A DNA stretch of 64,000 nucleotides from the NCBI GenBank assembly GCA_034766995.1, contig CM068322.1:5253089-5317088 (forward strand), read 5' to 3'. The position numbers were made by a program, and so were the translations under genes. The DNA comes from Acanthacorydalis orientalis (taxonomy: Eukaryota; Arthropoda; Insecta; Megaloptera; Corydalidae). Positions 37,363 to 49,174 of the stretch are shown piece by piece. Position 1 is the first letter of the stretch; every line of letters begins with the position of its first letter. Under the pieces are notes generated by a model. It saw only the letters and a list, made by a program, of their open reading frames with translations. It made no database searches and was not told the DNA's origin.

Positions 37363-38539
37363 TATATATGTATATATATTCAATAATGCCTACAAGCCTT
37401 TATTTCTTTATTTTTTATATGAAACATTATTAGTTTTCCTTCGTATATATTTTTTTTAAAAACAAGAACAAAATTGTAGTTCTTATAATTTTCTTGATTA
37501 AGTATATCAATGAAAATAATGACATAAATGAAATTAATGTTTTCAAATCATTTGATAGTAAAATTATCCTTACATAAAATAAAGCTTATAACTTTATCGC
37601 GTGTACTTTTGTTTTAAATTAATAATTATTTTCATGTGAAATTCTGTCTAAAAAGATGACAGTTTTCAAGTATAGCATGATGTTTTGAAATGAATTTTCT
37701 ATTATTCTTTCAACCATGAAGTTATTATATAATTTATAATTATCATGAAAATATGTACTATCGACTCTATTATTCTATGATAAACGTATAACTACCAAGT
37801 GAAACTCCAATAGCTAAGTTACTAAAATATTAAATGTTCCTAGTATGACATAAGTTTAAATTTCATCATTTGGTTTCTCCATATTTTACAAATGCAAATA
37901 TCTGCTTTGTATTATCTTCAGAGATATAGTTTTTTATTATTTATTTTATGTCCCTCTATGAAACTATAACAAAAAATATCGTTAAAAAATATAAATAATT
38001 CAAACAAAATATTCAGTGTGTGAAAGAAAATGCATCACAGAATATTTAATAAAACCCTTTATTATGTTTTACCAACAGATAAATGTAACAATTAACTAGC
38101 TAATATTATAAAAGTATTTAACATTTTTAATAAAACCCCAACATATTTACAAAATTAAACACTATATTTTTATCAAAATTCTCAATCATATTAAATATTA
38201 TGAGATACAAATAGATATAAGTCGTAAATTCTATAACTAAATTGAACTGTCATTAAAACAAAAAGTCATTTAAAAATCAAATTTGATTGTGTATTATTCT
38301 TAGTAATTATTTTTAATCCCACTGAAAAATATATACAATTACTTTTGAATAAATATACCGAAACTACTTCTCTTTGCGTTTTTTTTTCAAAAACAAGACC
38401 AGCTACAGTTGTTGAATCTGAATTAATTCTGAATTTAATTAAACGATGCATATTCATGGAAAATATAGCTTTCTTTTTATAACTCAATATATGCTTTTTT
38501 TTAAATGCTTCTTTTAAAAAATCTTATTTTTTTTTGAAT

Positions 38540-39088
38540 TGTCGTATATCACGGCGTATAAGGCGGCCTACATATAAGATGAGATTAACATTTCAAAATA
38601 AAATTTATACTATTATCATATATCGGTCGTATAAGATTATATTAAATTGAAAAACACCTGTTTCACATGTTATACAACTGTATCGCCAAAATCAAAATTA
38701 GAGGAATTATATTTTTTGATTTAAAATTTTAAAAATTAAATTTGTGGAATTAGAAGATTTCGATCCCAATCCGTACGACGAGAATTTAAACAATGAACTT
38801 CAGGACATGCTTCATAACATTTTAGACTCAAACAACGAATAAAACTGTGACATATAAGGAAAATATATTTTATTTTTAAAAACTTTTATTTAAAATGAAT
38901 TATTCAATGAATTTATGTTATATACCAAAATGTAAGTTCCTTTTTTTAAATAATTAATTTCTATATAAGCTCAATAAATTCTTCGTGTTATTTTAAAATT
39001 TCTGTTTCTGTTCTGTTTCCTGGGAGTATAAGACGAACCCTTATTTTTTGGGCTTCTAGGGTCATCTTATACGCCGAAATGTACAATA
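38540..39088 (+). mobile_element. pogo/Tigger-like element, internally deleted (549 bp)
   Basis: The left end (TGTCGTATATCACGGCGTAT) and right end (complement TATTGTACATTTCGGCGTAT) form an inverted repeat. Extra copies of the core lie just inside (GTCGTATAAGATTATA near 38627, AGTATAAGACGAACCC near 39027), as expected for pogo-type subterminal sites. A transposase tail is retained at 38744-38842. TIRs of the type GGCGTATAAGACGACC are known from Tigger/pogo relatives. Confidence 0.72.
38744..38842 (+). pseudogene. C-terminal acidic tail of a pogo/Tigger-like transposase
   Basis: An open frame ending at a stop reads VELEDFDPNPYDENLNNEL and then QDMLHNILDSNNE. The acidic, Asp/Glu/Asn-rich tail ending a few hundred bases before the 3' TIR is what Tigger-type (DDE_1/CENP-B-like) transposases show after their catalytic domain. 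Nothing of the HTH or DDE regions remains, so this is a deletion-derivative remnant with no predicted activity. Confidence 0.5.
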
Positions 39089-39099
39089 CTCTTATAATT

Positions 39100-39215
39100 A
39101 TATTTCTATATATAAAAAATAATTCCATTGCAAAATTTTCATAAAACTTTTTTTTTGTGTAGACCATCTCGAAATGCCTTTCTCCTTGCCTCTTTCTACA
39201 AGAAGTACGTTAAAA
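39100..39215. repeat. short direct repeat, copy 1 (possible Helitron end)
   Basis: Begins TTTCTATATATAAAAAATAA and runs through CCATCTCGAAATGCCTTTCT to ACAAGAAGTACGTTAA. It is similar to 39547-39666 with scattered differences. TCTATATATAAAAA starts resemble some insect Helitron 5' ends, but no hairpin/CTRR end is seen. Confidence 0.4.
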
Positions 39216-39546
39216 GAAAATATTTTAACAAAAAATGTCAAAATAAGTACAATATATTTTTTGTATTCATTTTCCAATTTTATTCAATATTTATCACAAT
39301 TAATTTCTTAGTCCATTTATTGACCTTGTTCATATGTTACGAAGTAAAATGTAATAGAACTTTGGAAATAATGTTATATTTACATTTAACTATATGGATT
39401 CCTTAATTTTTTCGTAAAATTTAAATTACATTGAATATGTATCATCCATTTCTTAATAATGAAAATAAAAAAATGTTTTATTGCAAAATAAAATAAATAT
39501 GCTTCTTTTAGAAATTATTAATTTATTTTGAATTACTCTCATTAAT

Positions 39547-39790
39547 TATCTTTCTATATATAAAAATTAATTCCAACTTAAAATTTCTATAAAACAATTT
39601 TTTTTCGTATACACCACCTCATCATAATGCCGCTCCCCTCGTTCCTCTCTACAAGTAGCACGTTAATCATTTCTATTTCCGATATTTCATGAATCGTCGT
39701 ATTTGTCGATTCCAATGAAACAGTATTCGGGCACGGCCAGTTGTATGTTGGTCTCTTTAGACGTATATCTGAGCAGGATGTCAAGTTTTA
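39547..39790. repeat. short direct repeat, copy 2 (possible Helitron end)
   Basis: Begins TTTCTATATATAAAAATTAA and includes CATAATGCCGCTCCCCTCGT and ACAAGTAGCACGTTAA, matching copy 1. It then continues into a GC-richer stretch to about 39785. A minus-strand ORF (39587-39784) crosses it. One reading ends in EVVYTKK, vaguely like Helitron helicase tails. This is suggestive only. Confidence 0.35.
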
Positions 39791-40299
39791 GTGTACAGAG
39801 GAACACAAATCAATTATGAACATCAGTGTACACAGAAGTTTTAGAATAAGTTTATAATAAGTTTTCCTTTCAGTTTCACTATTTTCACCATTATTTTAAA
39901 ATGAAAAAATAAAATCATCACACAATATCTTCATTTTTATTTTTCATTTGTCGTACAAAGAAAAATAAAAATATAAAATTAGGTAGACAAACACAACAGG
40001 CTAAAAATAGTTTACTAAATATAACATGTATCTAAATTTGAACAAATAATAACATGCTATTATGTTATAAATTTATTTATGAGACAAATCGTAAACAGTA
40101 TGAGTATTTTGTACCAGAATAACACAATCAACGAATTTAATGGTTTGAAATATTTTTATTACAAGTACAATTTTAGCCGTATTGTTGTCTAGCCTCAATT
40201 AATTAACATTGCACTAATTTTTCTGAAACATTATTAGCTAATAATTTAAGACGAGACATATTATGACGGTTTTATTGTTGACAAGTAAATCAATAGTCA

Positions 40300-40620
40300 T
40301 TCTTGTGTATATGTGTCTTTCGTATTAAGAAAATCGTTAACTGTCTGTCACACAGCTATAACGTGCGTCATTCTGCTCGTTGTGGGTCGTGGGAATTTGT
40401 CATCCGCTTAACGGCACGTGATTTCTCTTGGGCGGCAGAGTGCGTTTCCTCAGTTCAATGGTTTTATTGTTCACTTCTTTTTTTATTTATTCGTATCAGA
40501 ATGTTAGTATTTCGTATTTACACGCCATTTTCGTTCAAGAGTTCGTGAAACTTCATCGATAATTCGTTTCAGATGATATTATATTGAAGAAGAAAGTTTT
40601 GCTCATTTAACGCATTAAAG
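40300..40620. other. CpG-richer islet, possible promoter or exon
   Basis: The block GTGCGTCATTCTGCTCGTTG through TTAACGGCACGTGATTTCTC and GGGCGGCAGAGTGCGTTTCC is much less AT-rich than its flanks. The ORF at 40303-40548 is motif-free. It contains a canonical E-box CACGTG (40417-40422). No exon structure can be proved. Confidence 0.35.
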
Positions 40621-41008
40621 GTTCAATTGTTAATACCGACAAATGTCTGTATCGTATAATTATGAAATTTCAATCAATATATTTATAAATACAGCATTTG
40701 ATATATATATATATATATATATATATTAATTTGATTAAAACTAACATGAATATAACTGGTGTACAGCTTTGGTAATCAAATATTCACAAGAGCTTGTTTC
40801 GCAAATGTACAGAAGAAGTTAGACCTTCTTTAAATACTTTAATTCTCACGTAATTGGTAGCACATATCATTTTACAAAAGATGAAAATGGCTGCTTTTTG
40901 TACTTTCAAATACAGAATGTATATAATATATTATTAACACTTCTATCAATCAAAACAATACTGACTCAATGAGAATGAGTTAATTTTTGATGTTAAAATT
41001 AAATTAAA

Positions 41009-41014
41009 TATATG

Positions 41015-41058
<44 letters not shown>

Positions 41059-41059
41059 A
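41009..41059. repeat. compound (TA)n(GA)n microsatellite
   Basis: TA run followed by a 26-28 bp GA run. Confidence 0.96.
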
Positions 41060-41135
41060 TAATGTTATATAAATATTTTTTTATTATATAGACGGTTACA
41101 ACGATAAAATATGGCCAGTTTCGAAGTGTTCTTTG

Positions 41136-41137
<2 letters not shown>

Positions 41138-41203
<66 letters not shown>

Positions 41204-41217
41204 GTATATATATATAT
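41138..41217. repeat. (TA)n microsatellite
   Basis: About 60 bp of pure TA followed by ACATATG and a second TA run. Confidence 0.96.
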
Positions 41218-41679
41218 TAATATTGATGGTTAAAAATTTTTTTTTCTAAAGAATCTATTCAAGTCTCTCTTTTCATTTAAAAATTCTCCAAAAGTATTAA
41301 TATAAATATTTCATTGCTATAAAATTATAGGTACGCTTTAATAAAATATGCTAATATTGACATGAATTAAACTATTTCTTACATTTTTAATAGTTTGTAT
41401 TTCCTCTGATAATTTTTATAACTATTTGACGTCATCAAAGATTCTCTTTTCGATGTCAGCTTTTGATTAATACTAAGGTGCATCTAAATAGCAGAAAAAA
41501 TATTTCAAGACTCGACACTGATTCTAGGAGAATATTACTATAGCAATTTAATAAAATATAATTGCAGAAGGTATTCAAAGAAGATTTTGTGAGTATTGTT
41601 TTTCACAGTAGATAATAAGTGAGAAATATCAAACAACTGTAGAGTTATAACGTATATCTACTAGTACATATGTACGAGA

Positions 41680-41681
<2 letters not shown>

Positions 41682-41712
<31 letters not shown>
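41682..41712. repeat. (AT)15 microsatellite
   Basis: AT run just 5' of the LINE fragment. Confidence 0.95.
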
Positions 41713-41713
<1 letters not shown>

Positions 41714-41774
41714 CGATTTAATTAGGAAGACTATTGAAGAAAATAAAAGTTATCGAAAAATGAAATAGAGCTTT

Positions 41775-43560
41775 ATGATTGGTAAAGAGCATATAATCGC
41801 TCTGAAATCAGAAGATAGCAGTAGAAAATTTAACAAAATATCGATCATCAAGAGGGTTGAAGAAGTCTATAGAAAGTTATACAAAAGTAGATGTAATAAA
41901 GAAAACAAGGATAAAAAACTTAGAAACCAATATGTCCCACCATTACTGCCGGAAAAAGTCTGATATGAAATAAAGAATATGAAAAATGGAAGAGCAGCAG
42001 AGAATTAAGGATTAATAACAGAAATCTCCAGACTGATAGGAGAAAAGACTGAAAAATTCTTGCCGAGATATTCTCATTTCGTATAGAAAAAAGAACCATC
42101 TCAGGTAAATAGAACGAAGCCGCACTTATTCTTCTACACAGAAAAGAAGATAAAGAGAATTTGAAAAACAACAGGCCAATTAATATGCTATCTACAATAT
42201 ATAAGATTAGTACAAAAATAATTTCAAAAAGTTTTCAAGCGCAGTTAGATTTCGATCAATCAAGGGAACAAGCAGAATTTCGAAGCGAATTTAGTATAAT
42301 AGATCACATTCAGTTAGTTAGAGAAGTAATTATCCGGTTAGATGAATACCAAATACCTGTATTTCTTGGATTTATAGACTAGGAAAAGGCATTCGACTCT
42401 ATTATCACATCATCGGTCATATCTGCATTGAAGAACCAGGGCATACAGTGAAGCTACAGGACGAAACAAGATAAAAATCAATAAAAGTATAAGACAGGGA
42501 GATGCAATTTCTCCGAAATTATTTACTGTAGTCTTAGAAGAAATATTCAAATCGTTCGACTGGAAGGACAAAAGAATCGAAATAAAAGAATAAAAAATAA
42601 GTCAACTCCAGTTTATTGATGATTTTGTTATCTTCGCTAGTACTCTGGAAAAACTATAAAAGAGGATAGAAGAATTAGACGATTCCAGTCAAAAAATTAG
42701 CCTAAACTTGAACCCACGCAAAAACAAAAATGTTGTTCAATACGTTTGTCTGCCCAAAGAAAATTGAAATAAAAGGAACAGAAATAGAAGAAGTTACGAA
42801 ATATGTCTATCTAGACCAGCTTATCGCCAATAATAGATCATTTATTGAAGAGCTAAACAGGAGAATAATAATGGGATGGAGCTCATTGGGACGAAACATC
42901 TAGGTATTTAAATCAGCAATCACACTCTGTTTGAAAATAAAAGTATTAGAACAATCTATACCACCAGACCTGACCTACGACAATTAAACATGGGTGCTTA
43001 ATACCAAAATCATTCAGAGATTCCAAACAATACAGAGAAGTATGGCAATACGCATGCTAAAAATAACAACATAGGAGAGATAGGAAAAGAATAGAATGAA
43101 TACGAAAATAGACATTTTCTTAGACATTTGAGTGAATGAGGTGTGGTATGTATCCGGAATGTTGGTGCAGTTCCGTGGGGCTATAAAGCTCAAAAAACTG
43201 TATTTTTCTTGTTGTTTTGTTTTTATCATGTAATTTAAAGCAGATGTTTGTCATGATTTTCTATTATCTGGTAAAAAACGAAAACAGGCAGGAGTCACAG
43301 ATATAATAAGAAGAGTAAAGAGTCTGAAATGGAAATGGGTAGGGCCTGTTGCAAGAATAGAAGACAACCGATTAATAACATAAATTATTAATTTGAAAAT
43401 AAAAAATATAAAAAGACCAAAAAAGAGACCAATGAACAAGTGGGGTAAGGAAATAAAAAAAATTATTTGAAATCAGCGGAAAAGAAAGGCATTTCTTCGT
43501 ACAAAATGGAAAATAATGGAAGAGGTTTTTATCCAGCAGTGGGTTGACAGAGGCTAATGA
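41775..43560 (+). pseudogene. reverse transcriptase pseudogene of an RTE-like LINE
   Basis: Frames broken by stops and indels read EVYRKLYKSRCNKENK (pre-RT) and NMKNGRAAEN, then KNNRPINMLSTIYKISTKII at 42161-42220. They continue as QSREQAEFRSEFSIIDHIQL and IPVFLGFID-stop-EKAFDSII (42349-42402), where a Tyr codon of the usual VDYEKAFDS motif has become TAG. After a deletion near 42450 come SIRQGDAISPKLFTVVLEEI and the catalytic box LQFIDDFVIFAS (about 42608-42643), FIDD instead of the usual FADD. Then RRIIMGWSSLGRN, RVKSLKWKWVGPVARIEDNR and FIQQWVDRG appear near the end. An intact enzyme would copy its RNA into nicked chromosomal DNA; this one is dead. Confidence 0.9.
43112..43277. mobile_element. 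166-bp insertion inside the LINE
   Basis: The LINE reading RMNTK is interrupted and resumes at QAGVTDIIRRVKSLKW after 166 bp of unrelated DNA. The interruption is bracketed by ACGAAAATAG at 43102-43111 and ACGAAAACAG at 43278-43287, an apparent 10-bp target-site duplication with one difference. No clear terminal inverted repeats or poly(A) are seen in the insert, so its class is unknown. Confidence 0.65.
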
Positions 43561-43570
43561 TTATAATAAT

Positions 43571-44239
43571 GATTATATATAGGTGTGTGGGAGTGTGTAT
43601 ATATATATATATATTTTAATAACAATTTATGTCACACTGATCTCTATTAATTTATATTCAACTCAATGATTTTTTTATATTTTTTTTTTGATTTAATACA
43701 TATTTTAAATAAATATATGGCTACTAAAAAAATTAATACAATTTAGAATAATTTACTAATATTAATGTAGCAGATTATACGGAGGGGAAAGAAATATCAG
43801 TTGTTGAATATAAATAATATTTGTATAAAACGGGAAAGTGGTTTCAATTTAATAGTTGAATTTTAATAACTAAATATGATTAATTTAATGGTATTGATGA
43901 CTAATTTTATATATATATATATATATAATATTTTTTACGTGTTTTAGTAAGAGTTAAAATATATTTTTTCATGTAATCGAAACAGGGATTTCCGTCAAGG
44001 TCGTATTTCAATTGAACATTCATCTTCTTTTGTCGAATAACGAAATACAATATAGTAGACCTTGAGAAAGAGTGACATTAATGATCTTGTTTGAAGACTG
44101 AAACAGCGGTACAAGTAATGAAATGAAACCATCGATCTATACGTACACGCAACTTTTATACCCGCAACATTTCTAAAACATTCATCACCCATTCGAAACA
44201 TCCATAAAATCTTCATTTGCAATAAATTCTTCTGTTCAG
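43571..44239. other. AT-rich intergenic DNA
   Basis: Short TA tracts at 43599-43617 and 43906-43927. A minus-strand 83-codon ORF at 43995-44246 has no recognised motif. Confidence 0.5.
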
Positions 44240-44640
44240 GAAACATATTTTGTTTCGCGTACTAGCACAACGACATACGATTGCATACATAAAATATATG
44301 TGCAGTTTCCACCCACGCGGCTCTCTCTTCGAAGAAGATCTTTTCGGTGAACAAACAAAAAAGACGTATCGTAAAAAGTTAGTGCTACACCAATACACTT
44401 GTATTTTTCGCGTGCACAAACACACACACACACAATCGGGCGGTATGCGGCCCTACAAATACCGTACGCACCCCAAAATCGTCGTACATGTACGCACACT
44501 CGACTACACGCGTGAACAGCACTAAACATTAATATATGCACTCAGTGGCTACGTTTTTGATACGATACTATTTCATCGTGCAGCGCACAAGAAAATATTC
44601 TCTTTACGTCATTATTGGGCTTATTTCAATGTTTATAACG
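44240..44640. other. CpG-rich islet, possible promoter or 5' exon
   Basis: Many CpGs in words such as TTTCCACCCACGCGGCTCTC, CGGGCGGTATGCGGCCC and CGACTACACGCGTGAACAGC contrast with the flanking AT-rich DNA. ORFs on both strands (44250-44525 plus, 44236-44541 minus) are open simply because stops are rarer here; neither shows a known domain. It is directly followed by the compound repeat at 44701. It could be the 5' end of a host gene. Confidence 0.35.
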
Positions 44641-44700
44641 CGTTCGAAGTTTTTTTTTGTACACGGCAGGATTTTTTATATATATTCAGGTTTATAAACA

Positions 44701-44702
44701 TG

Positions 44703-44798
<96 letters not shown>
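44701..44798. repeat. compound (CA)n(TA)n microsatellite
   Basis: A (CA)13 block, then TATACATA, then about 56 bp of TA. Confidence 0.97.
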
Positions 44799-44799
<1 letters not shown>

Positions 44800-46239
44800 G
44801 ACATATACCGGCTTTTTTAATTCTATTTTTATTTAATGAACATTTTCTAATGGCGATGAATAAAATAAATGTTCGTGTTTTAATGTAATATATTTAAATT
44901 AAAATAAAACAATTCATACCTAAAATTTAAGTTACCAATAACAGAAAAAATATAATAATATTCAGTTATAACGACATTGAAGACACCATTGCAAAAAATA
45001 GTTAAGTTCAAATGTCGCTAAGATATATTATGTCTCGATTATTGAGATTTATTTTCAAAATGTTGTTAAGTGAATTAATAAATGTAATACACAATAAATG
45101 TGTATACATAAAAACCTCTTCGAACATGTAATGTTTGATTTTTCGTGATTATACTTATTTGTGCATTATATACAATTCTTTGTGTTGGCTGAGTAATATA
45201 AATGTTAGATTTTTACTCTTTTAAAACATTTACTTTTTTATATATTGTTGTCTTCTGATATTCGTTTTTTATAAACATTAGAGTTTCTGTTTTCTAGTAT
45301 TAGTATTGAAATGTGTCATATTAAGGTAAAGTTTAAATAACTATTTATCTATCTGAAGATAGGATACGGAACTAATATTAGATAATAAAATCTCAAGTGA
45401 TCCAAAGTGACGAAGACCACCATAATAAAACATCAACGAAAACATAATGTATTGAATTAAGATTTCGGGGAGGATGGTTTTTCCTTCACTGATACCAAGC
45501 ACCTTATGGAGTAAGGATTCAGTCCAAAGATGGCCACTTCTTGATTGTATATACGATCACAACGGGTTTTTACGGGAATAACAACAATTTGTTACTAAAG
45601 AATACTTTATTTAAACACACTCTGTACTGCCTGTATTCACACAAGATGCAGTCGGTCGTACGCTGATGATGGTTGCTTATACACTAAAAATGATACCTTT
45701 TACAATTTTTATCCCCATCCCTTAGCACCCTCACAGCGTGATGCTTTCAGTTCACAGAAATGCCATCAATTAGTCGACCGGTCAATAAAATATCTTTAAC
45801 ACATAGAAACAAAAAATAGTTATATTTTTTTATAGATCCCGAGAGCATACATTTTTCTTCAATCATCCATATTACCTGTTACCACTATAGTTATTCTTTC
45901 TTTCAATATCTTAATTTCACTATACTTAGTTTTGTCGGATAGAAATTTAAAGAATAAGCCAGTGATTAGAGTCAATAGTCGCAATGACTTGATGTTAAGC
46001 CTAACATTTCTCTATATGCTTTTCCTAGATCAATTTTATTTGAGTGAGTAAATACAATTCTTATAGGTATGATTTTTTTCCAAGAAAATAGAGGAATTTC
46101 ATTTATTTCCAATCGCGAAATTTTTTCATCAGTAGAGTTTTACTACTTTGATGTTTAAACCAATTTCAAAAGAGTTTTATCTCATAGTAACAATTTTGAC
46201 ACTGTAGATAAATTCACTTTTTCACTTCGCACAATCTTC

Positions 46240-46415
46240 TTTTTTCATCCTACAAATCATAGCAAAATTTTCAATCAAAAATATTCAATAAATTTTATTG
46301 ATTGACGCTATGGAGTATTTCTATGACAATGCTTTTATCCTTAGAGCACAAAATTATCGAAAAATATTCGGTAACTTGGCACTCTGAGGGCTACATTACA
46401 ACGAAAAATTAGTAA
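46240..46415. repeat. foldback MITE family, copy 6
   Basis: The outer left part TTCAATCAAAAATATTCAAT matches copies 2 and 5. The central arms TATCCTTAGAGCACAAAATT and GGTAACTTGGCACTCTGAGG form an imperfect inverted repeat around GAAAAATATTC. Confidence 0.55.
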
Positions 46416-47808
46416 GTTCAAGTATGAAGATATGCTTTGCAATAAAAATAACAAAAAAGTTCAGAAATTTTACTTTTACAAAATACACGACTTATCATCA
46501 AAACAATTGTGAAAAATACAAAACATTCTGTTCCTAAATTTAATGTAAATGCTCGAAAAATTTTAGATAAATATTTAAAAACAGAAGTAATCCGCTGTAT
46601 ATTAATATCATTTTTTTAAAAAAAAAACGCACTTTATGAACAAGCTGATTAAATACATAACAATAAAATGACTAAAATGTATTTAACAAAGAACTTTTTC
46701 TGAGAAAGGTTCATATTTAGTGATAAGAGAAAATTTACTTCATTCCAGTACACGAAAGAAGAACTCTGCAGGCAAATAAATGGACTACAAAGAAAATTTA
46801 ATCTAAAAATAAAACACATAGGTTCTATATGGTAAAGTAATGTATATTTCTCAATGGAGTAGGGTTATTGTAGTTTATAATTTCTTTAATGAATAATTGT
46901 ATTTTTGTAATTTTTTGCGTACAGGCCCTACTTCGACCCTTAAAAATAGGCTAATTTCATGAGTACTTATGAAAATCCACTGATTGAACTAAATAAATCC
47001 CAAACAGTCATGAAAGATTGCTCCACAACTGAATAATAATCACAATCCAAGTAATATTTAAGACTTTTGAGAAACGCTAGGAACGAATCACTGAATTTCA
47101 AACTCGGGAAGGAAGAGGTCACAAAAGTGTTCTTATTCAACAAAATGTTATGAATATATCAGTCTTTATGTAAAAAAAGAAAAACAATACGAAAATGAAG
47201 TGGTGAGAATATACTAATTTGAAAGAAAAAATATTTTTTTATTAAGATAACGCCCCAAATAAAAATAGTAAAAGTAAATATAGCTGAAACACGTAAACTT
47301 AATTCTAAAAAACTTTTCAATTAAAAAAAGTTCAGAATATCTCTTCCTGAAATGCCATTTGTTGAAACCTGTTGTAGTAAACAAAAAATTATCAGTGCAC
47401 TAAAGAAAATATTTGAAAATTAATACCAAATAACTGGAACATATAAATACAGAGAAATAAACATATTTTTATTATTATTCCAAAAATCTTAAGTATAAAT
47501 ATAAAATAAACATAAAATCTATTTTTAACCGTTAAGTTGATCTTTATATAAAATGACTGACAAAAAATTTAATTTTTAGAGTTTTAAAAATTTTTAATAA
47601 AATAATTTTAAATTTAACATTTACTGTACATTAATAACTGATTAAAAAGTGAATTATAAATTTATAGATATTTCAAATAATATAACTTTTAACGAATATT
47701 ATATTTTTATGAAGTAACTAAATTTATAAACATCATTCGTATATATAAAGGTGTTAAATATATTCAAGTTGTTAAAATTACTGATTTGTGTTTGAAATGC
47801 TATTACAT

Positions 47809-47809
47809 T

Positions 47810-47840
<31 letters not shown>

Positions 47841-47852
47841 ATATATATATAT
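47809..47852. repeat. compound (TC)n(TA)n microsatellite
   Basis: CT run with one TTT interruption followed by (AT)7. Confidence 0.95.
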
Positions 47853-48811
47853 ATTCATATACGTCTATATATGTCAATATACATGCATATGATTTTATGT
47901 ACACATTCATAAGCATTTATGGAATATTCATGAATATTTATGATAATTGTCTAATTATCGAAATTATGACAACCCCTAAGCGAAATGATATGTATAACGA
48001 GACATTCATAGAAGGGGATTACAAATTATTCAAAGTTATAGTGTGTCATTATTTTCCAGAAACAACCCTTTCTATAGTGTCGCCCTAACTATATTTTGAC
48101 AGACCCTGATATGTATATATGACACACAAAAGCGAACTTTTTATTTTGACGTATAAAATAGTTAATACCTTTGGGAATTTTCAATTATTGCCTCTCCTCT
48201 GCAGGTTTCAAGTTAACAAGATTATTCGATAGCGCTCAATGAGTCACAGGTTTAAAGTGTATATTATATGTTATTTTTCATTATTTTATCAATATTGATA
48301 ACGTGTTACTATTTGTTAATTAGATATTTCTTTTAAGCACAATATTTTAAGAACTTGTTATAATAAAAAATAATAAGAATAATACAAAAAAAAATATTTA
48401 CGTTCATTCGTTTAATATTTGTTATGATAATCAGACATTTTCTATTATACAGATACAATGGACGTATTATAATTAGGTTTACTCAAATTGTTTTAATTCT
48501 ATATTTCAATGATTGAGAAATCAATATACGAAAATTTATTTTTATTAAATATATTTGCCTCTCGCTTTTGAATTCATCTAAAATACTTGAATTGTTTTAA
48601 TTGTTCATACCTTTATTTATTGCTTGAATTGTTCGGATGTCATTTCTGCATAATATTACTCTTAAAATTTTTTCTCAATGTTTTTGTAACTTTAATTCCC
48701 AGTATCCTTTTTGTTACAAATGTTTTCTTTTTTGAACTGTTAATATCATTTTGACTATATAAGATCCTGAATCTGCAAAATATAAAAGTGGTCAATAATA
48801 TATACATACAT

Positions 48812-48814
<3 letters not shown>

Positions 48815-48861
<47 letters not shown>
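48815..48861. repeat. (TA)n microsatellite
   Basis: TA run of about 47 bp. Confidence 0.96.
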
Positions 48862-48863
<2 letters not shown>

Positions 48864-49174
48864 GATCACCTCCCTTTTTGAATAACACTGTACTTAATTT
48901 TTTAATAATCTGTACATTAAGGAAAAAATATAATACCGAAGCCAAAAAATATAATATATGAACAATTATATATATTTATCAAACTTTTTAAAGATAATTT
49001 AGAGAATGTTATCAAAAAAGTGTTAAATTTAAAATGATTAACCATTTGGTGAATTAATAAAAATTGATGACTCTCAATCCAAGTCAAATATTTTGAAAAA
49101 TAACTACCAAAAGATTTCTGAAAATCCATAATCACACATTATTTCAGGTTAGAGGAATGATCAACATATAAAGA

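Larger units (their letters stand above)
35861..38539. other. AT-rich intergenic DNA
   Basis: No gene is seen. The stretch contains a possible MITE at 36781-36915 and the TA/TC compound repeat at 37261-37356. A minus-strand 73-codon ORF at 38266-38487 has no recognisable motif. Confidence 0.5.
41750..43570 (+). mobile_element. RTE-like non-LTR retrotransposon (LINE), 5'-truncated and decayed
   Basis: The stretch follows the order of an RTE/craniofacial-protein-like LINE: a linker before the RT domain, the RT core, and the C-terminal part with KWKWVGPVARIEDNR and KRPMNKWGKE. It ends in a short repetitive tail (GGCTAATGATTATAATAATG near 43553), as RTE-type LINEs do. The apurinic endonuclease domain is missing, the usual result of incomplete reverse transcription. 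It is interrupted at 43112-43277. Confidence 0.88.
44799..49170. other. intergenic DNA, no gene supported
   Basis: A somewhat GC-richer stretch at 45470-45790 (words CACCTTATGGAGTAAGGATT and CAGTCGGTCGTACGCTGATG) might be an old transposon or LTR piece, but no frame or terminal structure is seen. A MITE copy lies near 46.3 kb. The stretch 46,740-47,160 has a few transposon-like words but no frame I can name. TC/TA repeats lie at 47809-47852 and TA at 48815-48861. Confidence 0.45.

Noticed and set aside
46740..47160. Possible reverse-transcriptase or transposase remnant
   Set aside because: A few words resemble LINE sequence (KTFEKR, TEFQTREG) but order and frame do not support a call.
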